Positions 1 through 10,328 are shown, counted from the first letter of the stretch. The stretch is DNA of 64,000 bases from Flavobacterium soyae (GCF_021245985.1 NZ_JAJQXA010000010.1:1-64000), one strand, 5' to 3'. Numbers and translations: made by a program. The notes: generated by a model not told the origin, from the sequence alone.

Positions 1-2
1 AG

Positions 3-1112
3 GAGTATGACATCAATACTTCTGCCGTTTATCAAGCCTCTTTTACTGGGGTTCCTAACAATGGAGATATTACTTTTACACCGACAGCCGCTAAATGGAA
101 TTTAATTGGAAACCCATATCCGTCAGCCATTGATGCCGATAAACTAATAAATGATACAGGTGTCGGTGCTTTATATTTCTGGACACATAATTCGCCTCCA
201 AACGGGAGTGTGGCTGGAGATGCAAAATACAATTATACTGTAGCTGATTATGCTGTTTACACCTTAACGGGAAGTGTTGCAACAACAAGCGGTGCAGCAG
301 CCCCGACAGGAAGCATTGCAGCGGGGCAGGGATTTTTCTTTAAAGCCAGTACGGGAAGCAATATTGTTTTTACAAACGATATGAGAATTGCAGGTGATAA
401 CACCCAGTTCTTTAAAACTTCAGAAACAGCCGGTGAAGCAAACCGTTTATGGCTGAACTTTACTAATGCCGAAGGCGCTTTTAAACAGGCATTAATTGGT
501 TATATAAACGGGGCAACAAACAGCTGGGATCAAAATTATGATGCGGCAACCCTTAACGGAAATACTTATGTAGATTTCTACAGTATCGGCGATGCAAAAA
601 AATTAACGGTTCAGGGACGTGCACTTCCTTTTGAAGACACTGATTTAATCCCCCTTGGCTATAAAACAGCCGTTGCCGGAGAATTTACCATTTCTATAGA
701 CCATACTGACGGCCTGCTGAACAATCAGGCGGTTTATCTTGAAGATAAAACAACGGGGACTGTTTATGACCTAAAAGCCGGAAACTATAAATTTACTACC
801 GAAATAGGAACTTTTACAGACCGTTTCACGCTTCGTTATACTAATAAAACATTAGGAACAGGGGATTTTGAAAATGTAAAAGACGGACTTTTGGTTTCTG
901 TAAAAGATAAAACAATCAAAGTAACATCTTCTAAAGAAAATATTAAAGAAGTAAACATATTTGATATTACCGGCAGACTTTTATACAGTAAAAATAAAGT
1001 AGGAACAGCAGAATTGTCAATCCCAAATCTGCAGGCTGCTGATCAGGTTTTGCTGGTAAAAACAACTCTTGAAAACAAAGCCGAGGCAACCAGAAAGATT
1101 ATCTTTAAATAG
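3..1112 (+). CDS. T9SS-sorted secreted protein, C-terminal part only (5' end outside window)
   Basis: The reading frame is open from base 3, so the start lies upstream of the window; the first Met in view (210) is internal. The 369 visible residues match, block by block, the C-terminal module of the next two genes: the LIGNPYPSAIDAD block, a YFWTHN block, a GQGFFFKA block, a RLWLN...FKQALIGY block, a QGRALPF block and a DRFTLRY block. The last ~80 residues (LLVSVKDKTIKVTS to the end, closing on RKIIFK) look like a type IX secretion C-terminal sorting domain of the kind seen in Flavobacterium. The protein is therefore expected on the cell surface or in the medium. Its N-terminal functional part is not visible and no activity can be assigned. 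Confidence 0.85.
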   Translation, partial: EYDINTSAVYQASFTGVPNNGDITFTPTAAKWNLIGNPYPSAIDADKLINDTGVGALYFWTHNSPPNGSVAGDAKYNYTVADYAVYTLTGSVATTSGAAAPTGSIAAGQGFFFKASTGSNIVFTNDMRIAGDNTQFFKTSETAGEANRLWLNFTNAEGAFKQALIGYINGATNSWDQNYDAATLNGNTYVDFYSIGDAKKLTVQGRALPFEDTDLIPLGYKTAVAGEFTISIDHTDGLLNNQAVYLEDKTTGTVYDLKAGNYKFTTEIGTFTDRFTLRYTNKTLGTGDFENVKDGLLVSVKDKTIKVTSSKENIKEVNIFDITGRLLYSKNKVGTAELSIPNLQAADQVLLVKTTLENKAEATRKIIFK

Positions 1113-1130
1113 AAAAAAAATCCTCCAATA

Positions 1131-1170
1131 AAAAAATCCATTCCGTTTTGCGGAATGGATTTTTTGTTTT
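1131..1170 (+). terminator. Rho-independent terminator
   Basis: Perfect 15-bp inverted repeat (1131-1145 with 1151-1165), 5-base loop, ending in a T-rich run. It sits 18 bp after the stop codon of the first gene, so that gene is transcribed separately from the next one. Confidence 0.85.
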
Positions 1171-1266
1171 AATTAAAAATCACTAAAAGTGGGTATTGTA
1201 TTATTTTGTAAAGTTTTTTAATTTCGGTTAATTCTTACAAATTATATTAACCGACTATTTACGATT

Positions 1267-4200
1267 TTGATAAAATATATACTGTTCCTTATTTTTTTGC
1301 CTTTCACAAACATCCTTATTGCTCAGCAAGGAAAAGTAGATAATACTTTTAACACAATTGACGACGGTTCAAAAGGAGATGGATTTAATGCGACTGTCCG
1401 AACTCTCTTTTTACAATCAGATAATAACCTGATTGTTGGAGGTGAATATACAAGTCTGCACGGAATTCCTTCTTCATACTTAACCCGTTTAAAACCTGAC
1501 GGAACAATAGATGAAAGTTTTGATACTGGAGCTGGTTTTAATGGCAAAGTTTATTCTTCTAATGTTCAGCCCGATGGTAAAATACTTGCAGTAGGAAACT
1601 TTACAGCTTATAACGGAAGGAGTGCGGGCGGACTTGTTCGTCTTAACGGCGACGGTTCATATGATTCATCTTTTAGTACAGTCGTTGCTGCTAGTTCAGG
1701 AGCAGGAATTGTTCATGATATAGATTTGCAGTCCGATGGGAAAATTATAATTGTTGGCACTTTTACAAAATATGGTAATACGGCAGTAAACAGAATTGCA
1801 CGAATGCTGTCAAACGGCTTACTAGACACTTCATTTAAAATAGGCATAGGATCTGCTTTACAGATTTCAAAAGTTCAGGTTTTGCCTAATGATAAAATTT
1901 TAGCTGTAGGCAATTTTACATCTTTTAATGAAGTAGCTTCTAATCGAATTATCAGGTTAAATTCGGATGGAAGTGTCGATAGGGATTTTAATATAGGGAC
2001 TGGTTTTGATGGTAATGTAAATGCTATTGAAGTCCAGCCCGATGGCAAGATACTTTTAGGAGGAAGTTTTACATCATACAATGAAATTACTGCCAATAGA
2101 ATAGTGCGTCTCAATCAGGACGGTACACGCGATTTTAGTTTTCTTGGATCTGGTTTTAACAACGGTGCAGTTGAAGTTATTAAAATAGATAATGCTGGCA
2201 ATATTATGGCTGGCGGATCTTTTACCAGCCGATATGATGGCGTAAATGTTAACCGGGTTATTTTCTTAAACTCAGACGGAACTGTAAAACCTGATTTTGA
2301 TATGGGTGCGGGACCTGCATCTACAGTTTGGACTCTTGCTAACGACTCAGAAGGATCATGGTTTATTGGAGGATCATTTTCTGTTTTTGATGGACAAAAT
2401 CAGGGAAGATTGGCAAAAGTTAATTTTGAAGGAGAACCTGATACCAGTTATTTGGCATCCGGGATTGGTTTCGATAATTCTGTTTTAAAAATGATTCCAT
2501 TAGAGAATCAAAAGACTGTAGTACTTGGAAACTTTACCAAATTTAATAATAATCCGGCTTTTAGAATTGCAAGACTGTTAGAAGACGGAGCTTTTGACCC
2601 CGATTTTAACAAGGGGCAGACCGGGGCAAATAATTTAATAAAAACAGCTGTTGTTCAATCAGACGATAAAATTATTTTGGGTGGAAATTTTACCAAGTAT
2701 AATGACCAGTCTTGTAATAGAATTATTCGAATTTTTCCAGACGGATCAATAGATAATACATTTAATATTGGTTCAGGATTCAATTATCAAATTTATGCCA
2801 TGGCATTACAATCTGATAATAAAATTATTATAGCAGGAAATTTTACACGCTATAACAATGATCTCTCAAAAATTAGAATTGTAAGGTTACTGCCCGATGG
2901 TTCAAATGATCCAGCTTTTAATACAGGTCTTGGTGCAGATGCCATAATAGAGGATATTCTTATTCAGCCAGACGGAAAAATTTTGGCAGGAGGAAGATTT
3001 ACAACTTTTAACGGTCAGCCATTCTCGCGTTTGGTTCGATTAAATACAGATGGAAGTATCGACACTAGTTTCAATATTGGAGCCGGGTTTGATAAAAATG
3101 TTTACTCGCTGGCATTACAATCAGACGGGAAAATAATTGTTGGCGGTTCCTTTTTAATATATAATGGAAGCTCACAAAAACGTATTCTTCGTTTAAATTC
3201 GAACGGAAGTTTAGATACTAATTTTGATTCAGGGATTGGTTTTAACAAAGGAGATGTTCGTGCAATTTTAGTACAGCCGGATGATCGTATTTTAGTTGGC
3301 GGAACCTTTTCAGGAACATATAAAAATTATACTTCCCCGAGATTAATAAGATTACAAAAAACAGGAGATCTTGATAATACTTTTAATGCTTCGGTTAATA
3401 ATAAAGTTTTTGCATTAAATATTACATCCGATTTCAGACTTTTAATTGGAGGAAATTTTAATTCTGTTTCAGGATTTTCCAAACATAGAATTTGTCGGTT
3501 AAAACTTTGTCTCGAATCAACAGTTTGGGACGGTAGTTCGTGGTCAAACGGTTATCCGTCCGGAGGAAAGGAAATACTTTTTAAAGAAGATTTTTTAAAT
3601 TTAAATTCTTCCAATGTTTGCAGCTGCAGTATTGAAAAAGGAAAAACTGTAACACTTTTAAACAGCAATGCTTTAGGAATTGAATTTGCATATTCAGGAT
3701 TGGGAACATTAGTTTTAGAAGATTCAGCCAGTTTGTATCAATCTGATGATGATATGATAAATTCTGGAATTATCCAGATGAAAAGAAAAACAAATCCAGT
3801 TGTAAAGTTTGATTATACATTTTGGTCTTCGCCGGTTGATAATCAAAAACTACTTGATCTTTCACCTCACACATTATCAGATAAATACTTGTCATATAAT
3901 TCTACATTGCCGGGCTGGAAAATTGAAGAACCTTCAGGTTATATGTCATTAGGAAAAGGATATTCGATAAGGTCTCCCCAGGAATTTTCTCAGTTTGAAC
4001 GATCAATATATGAAGGGGTTTTTATTGGTGTTCCAAATAATGGAAAAGTTGAAGTTGATTTACAAGAAAACAATAGGTTTTATTTAATTGGAAACCCGTA
4101 TCCATCAGCCATAGATGCGGATGATTTTTTGAGTAAAAATGAATTTAAAACCAAAGGAGCGCTTTACTTCTGGACACATAATACACCAATAACAAATTTA

Positions 4201-5112
4201 GAATACACATCAGATGACTACGCCGTTTATAATTTAGTTGGCGGTGTTGGTACAAAAGCGATTTCTAATGGCATTAACGAAACAATTCCCAATGGTAAAA
4301 TAGCTTCTGGACAAGGGTTTTTTGTTAAAAGTAATCAGTTAGGTTTTTTGGAATTCAATAATAGTATGCGGATTTCCGGAACAAACAATAAGTTTTTTAA
4401 ATCTGTAAAAAGAGAAGCAGAAACTAAAAAAGAAGTAATTAAACATAGATTATGGCTGAATCTTAAAAATGATAATGGTGCATTTAAACAGATTTTAATT
4501 GGATATCTTCCTGGTGCTACAAATTCTTATGATCTAAATTATGACGCTGAAACCTTAAACGGGAATCAATTTGTCGATTTTTATAGTATTAACGAAAACA
4601 AAAAATTAACCATTCAGGGAAGGGCATTGCCTTTTCAGGAATCAGATGAAATTAATTTAGGGTTTAAAACAGTAATTTCCGGAAAGTTTACCATTCAAAT
4701 AGATCACGCAGATGGCGGCTTAAGTCATCAGCCAGTTTATTTAGAAGATAAATTCCTGAATAGCACTTTAGATCTAACTCAAAAAGATTATACGTTCAAT
4801 ACTGAAATAGGGTTGTTTACGGATAGGTTTGTACTTCACTTTATGGATGAAAAACTAAATATTGCCGATTTTGAGAAAACTGAAAAGGAATTATTTGTAT
4901 CTGTAAAGAATAAAATTATCAATATAAAATCAGCCAAAGGAAATCTAAAAAGTGTTTCTCTTTATGATATCTATGGAAGGTTACTTTTCGAAAATAAAAA
5001 AATAGATAATGCAGAATTCGAAATATCGAATTTGGTATGCAGTCATCAGGTTTTATTAGTCAGGGTAATTTTTGAAGATAAATCCCGGCAGACACAAAAG
5101 ATTATATTCTAA
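1267..5112 (+). CDS. Secreted delta-60 repeat protein with T9SS sorting domain
   Basis: 1281 residues from a TTG start; that start is preferred because it gives a signal peptide (IKYILFLIFLPFTNILIAQ) directly. Residues ~40-750 are about 14 repeats of 50-54 residues of the delta-60 type: LQSDGKIIVGG.F, then RLN.DGS.D..FN.G.GF. Such repeats form beta-propeller-like folds; 14 would suit two seven-bladed propellers, which is inference. From ~750 (STVWDGSSWSNG) the protein carries the C-terminal module shared with both neighbours, ending in a T9SS-like sorting domain (LFVSVKNKIINIKS to KIIF). Expected to be exported and surface-attached or released. No catalytic motif is visible; adhesion or binding is a guess. 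No typical promoter box is visible near the start. Confidence 0.88.
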   Translation: MIKYILFLIFLPFTNILIAQQGKVDNTFNTIDDGSKGDGFNATVRTLFLQSDNNLIVGGEYTSLHGIPSSYLTRLKPDGTIDESFDTGAGFNGKVYSSNVQPDGKILAVGNFTAYNGRSAGGLVRLNGDGSYDSSFSTVVAASSGAGIVHDIDLQSDGKIIIVGTFTKYGNTAVNRIARMLSNGLLDTSFKIGIGSALQISKVQVLPNDKILAVGNFTSFNEVASNRIIRLNSDGSVDRDFNIGTGFDGNVNAIEVQPDGKILLGGSFTSYNEITANRIVRLNQDGTRDFSFLGSGFNNGAVEVIKIDNAGNIMAGGSFTSRYDGVNVNRVIFLNSDGTVKPDFDMGAGPASTVWTLANDSEGSWFIGGSFSVFDGQNQGRLAKVNFEGEPDTSYLASGIGFDNSVLKMIPLENQKTVVLGNFTKFNNNPAFRIARLLEDGAFDPDFNKGQTGANNLIKTAVVQSDDKIILGGNFTKYNDQSCNRIIRIFPDGSIDNTFNIGSGFNYQIYAMALQSDNKIIIAGNFTRYNNDLSKIRIVRLLPDGSNDPAFNTGLGADAIIEDILIQPDGKILAGGRFTTFNGQPFSRLVRLNTDGSIDTSFNIGAGFDKNVYSLALQSDGKIIVGGSFLIYNGSSQKRILRLNSNGSLDTNFDSGIGFNKGDVRAILVQPDDRILVGGTFSGTYKNYTSPRLIRLQKTGDLDNTFNASVNNKVFALNITSDFRLLIGGNFNSVSGFSKHRICRLKLCLESTVWDGSSWSNGYPSGGKEILFKEDFLNLNSSNVCSCSIEKGKTVTLLNSNALGIEFAYSGLGTLVLEDSASLYQSDDDMINSGIIQMKRKTNPVVKFDYTFWSSPVDNQKLLDLSPHTLSDKYLSYNSTLPGWKIEEPSGYMSLGKGYSIRSPQEFSQFERSIYEGVFIGVPNNGKVEVDLQENNRFYLIGNPYPSAIDADDFLSKNEFKTKGALYFWTHNTPITNLEYTSDDYAVYNLVGGVGTKAISNGINETIPNGKIASGQGFFVKSNQLGFLEFNNSMRISGTNNKFFKSVKREAETKKEVIKHRLWLNLKNDNGAFKQILIGYLPGATNSYDLNYDAETLNGNQFVDFYSINENKKLTIQGRALPFQESDEINLGFKTVISGKFTIQIDHADGGLSHQPVYLEDKFLNSTLDLTQKDYTFNTEIGLFTDRFVLHFMDEKLNIADFEKTEKELFVSVKNKIINIKSAKGNLKSVSLYDIYGRLLFENKKIDNAEFEISNLVCSHQVLLVRVIFEDKSRQTQKIIF

Positions 5113-5592
5113 ATTCTATATAAACTTCTTATATACTGGGTGTTGGAGCGATTTTTTTTAACTCCTTATGTTCAAAATAATGGATTGTAATACGGGACTT
5201 TATCACTATAATTGGCATTTCCTTTAACAGTTATTTTCATAATTTATTCAATTGTGAAATAAAAAGTGTTAAAATCTTAATTTTTAACTTAAATCACTTG
5301 TTTGAGTTGTAAATAAAATCGTACCTTGTTGTGGTAATCGTTCGACAAATGATACCTAAAAGCCGTTGATAAGCATTTTGTATTTCTTTCTACACAAAAT
5401 GCGGTCATAATTTTCTATCTGCCACACAATGCTGCTTACTTAAATACCACGAAAACTAACAGCTATTACTATTTTTTTGTGTGATTTTCAGATTTGTTTC
5501 TGAGATTCATGTTATTTTTTGAGGTATTTAGAATTAACTAAACAGATTTTATCTGAGTTTCAGTCTTTTTCTTTTAATTAAAAAATAGTGCA
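5113..5592. other. 480-bp intergenic region without a gene
   Basis: AT-rich, no credible reading frame. It holds a 9-bp inverted repeat (5373-5381 with 5394-5402, 12-base loop) without a T run. A weak promoter-like pair, TTTG at 5301-5304 and TACCTTGT at 5322-5329, lies 17 bp apart about 265 bp upstream of the next gene; if real, that gene has a long leader. Low certainty. Confidence 0.4.
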
Positions 5593-8500
5593 ATGGAAAA
5601 AAAATTACCAATCTTTCTAGTTTTACCGAAATTTTTAATTTGTTGTTTTTCTTTGTTAGATAATTATTTTAAGAATAATTCATTAAAAAAGACAAAACTC
5701 TCCCTTTTATTTTCATTTGTTTGTTTTTCTTTATGGGCCCAGCCGCCGCATACACTTACCTCTAACGGTACAGTAGTTGTGCCGGCAGGTATAACTGTTA
5801 TGGATGTACAAGCTTGGGGCGGAGGAGGTGCCGGAGGCGGAGCAAGCGGTTCAGGATTATTTGAAGGACGAAGCGGAGGCGGAGGCGGAGGCGGCGCTTA
5901 TGCAAGAAGCAATATTAATGTAACGGCCAGTAATACTTTAAGTGTAGTGGTTGCAGGACAAACAGCAGGTACGGCTGCAAATGGTGCTGCAGGCGGGCAT
6001 TCGACTATTACAGGTTTTGAAGCCGTTATTTATGCAGCCGGTGGAGCTGGAGGTAATGGTAATACTGCTGGTGGTGTACCGGCTGGCGGTTCAGGCGGAC
6101 TAGCTTCAAATTCTGTAGGTACGACAACAGCTTCTGGAGGGAACGGAGATTCTGGTGGACATGTTTTAGCTGCACTTTTGCTTACATCAGGAAAAGGAGG
6201 CGATGGAGCATCGCCTGGAGGAGGTGCTGGAGGACCATCGGTACCAAGTTTAGTTTTAGGCACAGCAGTAGGAAATAATGGAACTTCACCAGGAGGAGGA
6301 GGAAGTGGTTCAATGTGTTCTGCTCTGGCTGGCCCTCAAAATGGCGGAGCTGGTGCAAATGGTCAGGTTATTATAACTTATACCTGCCCAACGTATGGAA
6401 TCGGCAGTATTGCAGCTGCAGATGCTTGTACTTCAGTAGAAACCTCTTCTGTAACATTAACATCCAGTGCAGCTTTATTGCCTACAGGAACATATACAGT
6501 AACTTATAATCGAAGCAGCCCATCAGCTGTGGCATTAACCGCAGTAATGACTGTAACCACAGCAGGAACGGGTGTTTTTATTGCAACAGGTTTTACAACA
6601 CCCGGACCAAGTACAATAACGGTTACTAGTTTAAGTTCTGGTGTATGTAATACTAATATTGCAGCGTCAAATTCTGTAGTAATAACAGTTTCTTCGCCAT
6701 CGGTAGGAGGAACTGTTACAGGAGGAACAACAATTTGCGCCGGTGCAACAAGTGCAGCTTTATCTTTAGCAGGACAAACGGGTACAGTTCAAAAATGGCA
6801 GTATTCCGTAAATCCATTTTCAACTTGGAACGATATTACTAATACAACAAATACATATACTTCCGGATCGCTTACTGAGACAACTCAGTTTAGGGCTGTT
6901 GTGCAAAATGGAGTTTGTACAGTTGCAAATTCTGCTGCTGCAACGGTAACGGTAAATCCATTGCCGTCGCCAACATTTACAGCACAGCCTGCAGCTTCTG
7001 TTTGTGTGAGTACAGATGTTACTTATACAACACAAAGCGGACAATCAGATTATATTTGGAATGTTCCGGGAGTTCTTAATACTGATTATATTATTACTTC
7101 AGGCGGAATATCTACAGCTAGTAACTCGGTAACATTACAATGGCTGACAATAGGAAACAAAACTGTAACTGTAGATTATTCCTCAATAGGATGCGCATCA
7201 AATACGAGTGCGAGCAATACTACAACGGTAACCAAAACAGAACGAGGTGCAGTACATGGAGGAATTCACATTTGCAGCGGAGATCCAAGTCCGTTATTAA
7301 CATTAACCAATTATACCGGAACAATTGTAAGATGGGAATATGCCGAAGCTATACCCTATGTATGGCAGTCTTTCGCTAATACTTCAGATACTTATCAGCC
7401 AGGTGTATTAACAACTAGTACAAGCTACAGGGCTGTGGTCAAAAACGGAACTTGCCCGGAAGAATTTGCAATAGAAACAAGAATTGATATTGAGCCAAAA
7501 CCATCTACTCCGGTATTTGCAGTTATTACGCAGCCAACTTGTGTTACCCCAACCGGAAGTGTACATTTGAGTGGCTTACTAGCATCACCAAATTGGACAA
7601 TTACACAAAATGGAACAGTTTTTCAAACCTATACTTCATCAGGAACTAGTTACACTATAACAAATTTGGCTCCCGGAAATTATACTTTTACGATACATGA
7701 TATAAATATTTGTCCCTCTATACCAACTATTAATCTTGAGATAAAAGCCCCGGTTACAAATATTTGGAATGGTACAAACTGGTCAACCGGAAGTCCGCCG
7801 ATTGCTACAGATGCTGTTCGATTTTCAGGCGATTATACTACAACCAGTGATTTGAGCGGCTGTTCTTGTGTTGTTGATGCAAGTGCCAATGTTACAGTAA
7901 ATTCTAATCATACATTAATGATTACCAATTCAGTTAACAATAACGGAGGGTTATTGACTTTTGAAAATAATGCCAGCTTAATGCAGGTTAACAATGTCGT
8001 AAATACAGGAAACATTATATATAAACGAAATACTACAGCAGTTAGGCGATATGATTTTACCTATTGGTCTTCACCAATTGTGCGTACACCGGCGTATACA
8101 CTGCATGATTTATCGCCAAATACACTCGCTGATAAGTACTATAGCTTTAACCCGGTTACAGGCTGGATAATTAATTACAACGGAACCTCAGAAATGGTTC
8201 CTGGTCAAGGTTACATTGTAAGGGCGCCACAAAATTTCGATATTAATTCTCCTTCCATTTATAATTCATTTTTAGAAGGAGTTCCTAATAATGGCACAAT
8301 TACCGTTCCTTTAGCTGCAGTAGAGAAATTCCATTTGCTGGGCAATCCATATCCTTCAGCAATATATGCAGATCAATTTATCTTCGATAATTCGGTAAAC
8401 TTATATGGTACCCTATATTTTTGGACACATAACTCCTTACCAAGCAATGTTGTTTTGGGAGACGCTCAGTATAATTATAGCAGTAATGATTATGCAATTT

Positions 8501-9393
8501 ATAATTTAACAGGAAGTATAACCGTTGGAAGCATGGCTGGTCAGGGAGCTGGTTCACCCGGAAATCAAAACGCTCCTTTAGGATACATCGCAGCAGGTCA
8601 GGCTTTTTTCGTAAAATCAAAAACTGCTTTAAATGCTGTTTTTACTAATTCTATGAGAGTTCCCGGAAATAATAGTCAGTTTTTTAAAACAGCAGACAGC
8701 AATAAAGAAACGATTGAAAGACACAGAGTTTGGCTTAATTTGACAAATACACAAGGAGCTTTTAAACAATTGCTGATAGGATATGTAGAAGGGGCGACCA
8801 ATACCTGGGATAATAATTACGATGGAGTTACCATAGATGGTAATATTTATTTAGATTTTTACAGCATTAATGAAGGAAGAAAATTAACGGTTCAAGGGCG
8901 TGCCCTGCCTTTTATAGATTCTGACATTGTTCCTTTAGGCTACAAATCTAACATTGAAGGAGAATTTTCCATTGCGATTGATCATTCAGATGGTGATTTA
9001 ACAAATCATGCCATTTATTTAGAAGACAAATTGACAAACAAGACACACAACCTGCAAACAAGTGCTTACACTTTCAGTACATCAACAGGAACTTTTCTGG
9101 ATCGTTTTGTTTTGAAGTATGCTTCAGCAGATTTAGGAGTTGATGATTTTGAAAATCAGGGAAAGAATCTTTTTGTTTCGGTTAAGAATAAAAACATTAA
9201 GGTAAATTCAACAAATGATTTTATAAAAGAAGTTACAATTTTTGATGTTTCAGGAAAATTGATTTACAACAATAAAAAGATTGGAAATACCGAATTACAG
9301 ATTCCAAATCTTCAGTCAGCAAACCAGGTTTTGATTGTAAAAGTGGCTTTGGAAAACGGAAATACGGCAGCCAGAAAAATTACTTTTCATTAA
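5593..9393 (+). CDS. Secreted glycine-rich / Ig-like protein with T9SS sorting domain
   Basis: 1266 residues. A hydrophobic export signal ends near residue 50 (LSLLFSFVCFSLWAQ) after an unusually long N-terminal stretch, so either the signal peptide is extended or the true start is a later non-ATG codon. Residues ~70-255 are strongly glycine-rich (GGGGAGGG and similar runs). Residues ~265-700 contain several Ser/Thr-rich Ig-like or bacterial adhesin-like repeats (VGGTVTGGTTICAG; RGAVHGGIHICSGD) with paired Cys. From ~723 (IWNGTNWSTGSPP) begins the same C-terminal module as the two upstream genes, ending in a T9SS-like sorting domain (LFVSVKNKNIKVNS to KITFH). Likely a surface-exposed or released structural/adhesive protein; no enzyme motif seen. 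Confidence 0.85.
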   Translation: MEKKLPIFLVLPKFLICCFSLLDNYFKNNSLKKTKLSLLFSFVCFSLWAQPPHTLTSNGTVVVPAGITVMDVQAWGGGGAGGGASGSGLFEGRSGGGGGGGAYARSNINVTASNTLSVVVAGQTAGTAANGAAGGHSTITGFEAVIYAAGGAGGNGNTAGGVPAGGSGGLASNSVGTTTASGGNGDSGGHVLAALLLTSGKGGDGASPGGGAGGPSVPSLVLGTAVGNNGTSPGGGGSGSMCSALAGPQNGGAGANGQVIITYTCPTYGIGSIAAADACTSVETSSVTLTSSAALLPTGTYTVTYNRSSPSAVALTAVMTVTTAGTGVFIATGFTTPGPSTITVTSLSSGVCNTNIAASNSVVITVSSPSVGGTVTGGTTICAGATSAALSLAGQTGTVQKWQYSVNPFSTWNDITNTTNTYTSGSLTETTQFRAVVQNGVCTVANSAAATVTVNPLPSPTFTAQPAASVCVSTDVTYTTQSGQSDYIWNVPGVLNTDYIITSGGISTASNSVTLQWLTIGNKTVTVDYSSIGCASNTSASNTTTVTKTERGAVHGGIHICSGDPSPLLTLTNYTGTIVRWEYAEAIPYVWQSFANTSDTYQPGVLTTSTSYRAVVKNGTCPEEFAIETRIDIEPKPSTPVFAVITQPTCVTPTGSVHLSGLLASPNWTITQNGTVFQTYTSSGTSYTITNLAPGNYTFTIHDINICPSIPTINLEIKAPVTNIWNGTNWSTGSPPIATDAVRFSGDYTTTSDLSGCSCVVDASANVTVNSNHTLMITNSVNNNGGLLTFENNASLMQVNNVVNTGNIIYKRNTTAVRRYDFTYWSSPIVRTPAYTLHDLSPNTLADKYYSFNPVTGWIINYNGTSEMVPGQGYIVRAPQNFDINSPSIYNSFLEGVPNNGTITVPLAAVEKFHLLGNPYPSAIYADQFIFDNSVNLYGTLYFWTHNSLPSNVVLGDAQYNYSSNDYAIYNLTGSITVGSMAGQGAGSPGNQNAPLGYIAAGQAFFVKSKTALNAVFTNSMRVPGNNSQFFKTADSNKETIERHRVWLNLTNTQGAFKQLLIGYVEGATNTWDNNYDGVTIDGNIYLDFYSINEGRKLTVQGRALPFIDSDIVPLGYKSNIEGEFSIAIDHSDGDLTNHAIYLEDKLTNKTHNLQTSAYTFSTSTGTFLDRFVLKYASADLGVDDFENQGKNLFVSVKNKNIKVNSTNDFIKEVTIFDVSGKLIYNNKKIGNTELQIPNLQSANQVLIVKVALENGNTAARKITFH

Positions 9394-9407
9394 ATTTATA
9401 AACCGAA

Positions 9408-9449
9408 ATAAAAAACGGCTGCAAAATTAATCCTGCAGCCGTTTTTTAT
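9408..9449. terminator. Bidirectional terminator between convergent genes
   Basis: Perfect 16-bp inverted repeat (9408-9423 with 9434-9449) with A and T runs at the ends, so it can act on both strands. It touches the stop codon of the minus-strand cupin gene. Confidence 0.88.
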
Positions 9450-10315
9450 TAAGCACTCTTTCTAAGGTTTTCATGGGTATTTTGAATTGCTTTTTCATTT
9501 TTATAATCAATCCATTTCTGCCCTTTAAACTTTCGCATCATAATATCAAAATAGCGCATAATAAAAACATTATATGCAGCTTTTGATAAATTAGTAATGT
9601 TTTTAGGAAAAGATCGTAAACTCATTGAAAAACCAGGTGTCAAATATTTCATATAATGCCAATAACCTTCGGGCATATACAACATTTCTCCGTGTTTAAG
9701 ATTAGTGATATATCCTTCAGCATTTTTAAGCGCCGGAAATTTTTCATAATCAGGATTATCAAAATCAATGTCTTCTCTCGAAATTAAAGCATGCGGAACC
9801 TTGTACATATATTTTGACTGGTCTGGTGCAAAAAGCATACATTGTTTTTCTCCATGAAAGTGAAAATGCAGAATGTTCGAGTAATCAATGTCGTAATGCA
9901 TAAATACCCTGGCATTTTCGCCGCCAAAAAACAGCATTGGTAACTGCTTAACGAGTTTTAACCCAATATCCGGCCATAAAAAATCATTTTTCAACCGTGG
10001 TACTTCTTTCATTAAATTATAGAGAAAAATACGGTAATTGGTAGGTTTTGATTCTAAAAGGTGGATATAATCGCTCATTTTCATTGTCATATGAGCCTCA
10101 TTAAAACCTTCTTCGTGGTTTACTGGCCGATCATCGTATAAGGGAACCGTAATATTACCCGCAATATCATTAATATAAGATAATTTCCATTTTTGATAAG
10201 CTGGCCAGTCTTCAGTTAGTTCTTCAATAACAACTGGAATTTGTTTTTTTACATATTGGGAAATAAAATCTTCCTTAGAGATTTTTTTTACCCTTTGGAT
10301 TTGTTTTAACTTCAT
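9449..10315 (-). CDS. Cupin-like / JmjC-type Fe(II)-2-oxoglutarate oxygenase family protein
   Basis: 288 residues. The double-stranded beta-helix core shows the metal site HYD (His140, Asp142) and the distal His220 in GEMLYMPEGYWHY, the pattern of the Cupin_8/JmjC-like family (FIH-related hydroxylases). Family members use Fe(II), O2 and 2-oxoglutarate to hydroxylate proteins or small molecules; the substrate here cannot be told. No signal peptide, so cytoplasmic. It lies downstream of bioB on the same strand, but a strong hairpin sits directly before its ATG, so expression may depend on read-through. Family call is firm, function is not. Confidence 0.85.
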   Translation of the reverse strand: MKLKQIQRVKKISKEDFISQYVKKQIPVVIEELTEDWPAYQKWKLSYINDIAGNITVPLYDDRPVNHEEGFNEAHMTMKMSDYIHLLESKPTNYRIFLYNLMKEVPRLKNDFLWPDIGLKLVKQLPMLFFGGENARVFMHYDIDYSNILHFHFHGEKQCMLFAPDQSKYMYKVPHALISREDIDFDNPDYEKFPALKNAEGYITNLKHGEMLYMPEGYWHYMKYLTPGFSMSLRSFPKNITNLSKAAYNVFIMRYFDIMMRKFKGQKWIDYKNEKAIQNTHENLRKSA

Positions 10316-10328
10316 TTTATAAATAAAA

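Noticed and set aside
6030..6263. Proline-rich open frame opposite the glycine-rich segment
   Set aside because: Complement of Gly codons gives Pro codons; an artefact of the real gene on the plus strand.
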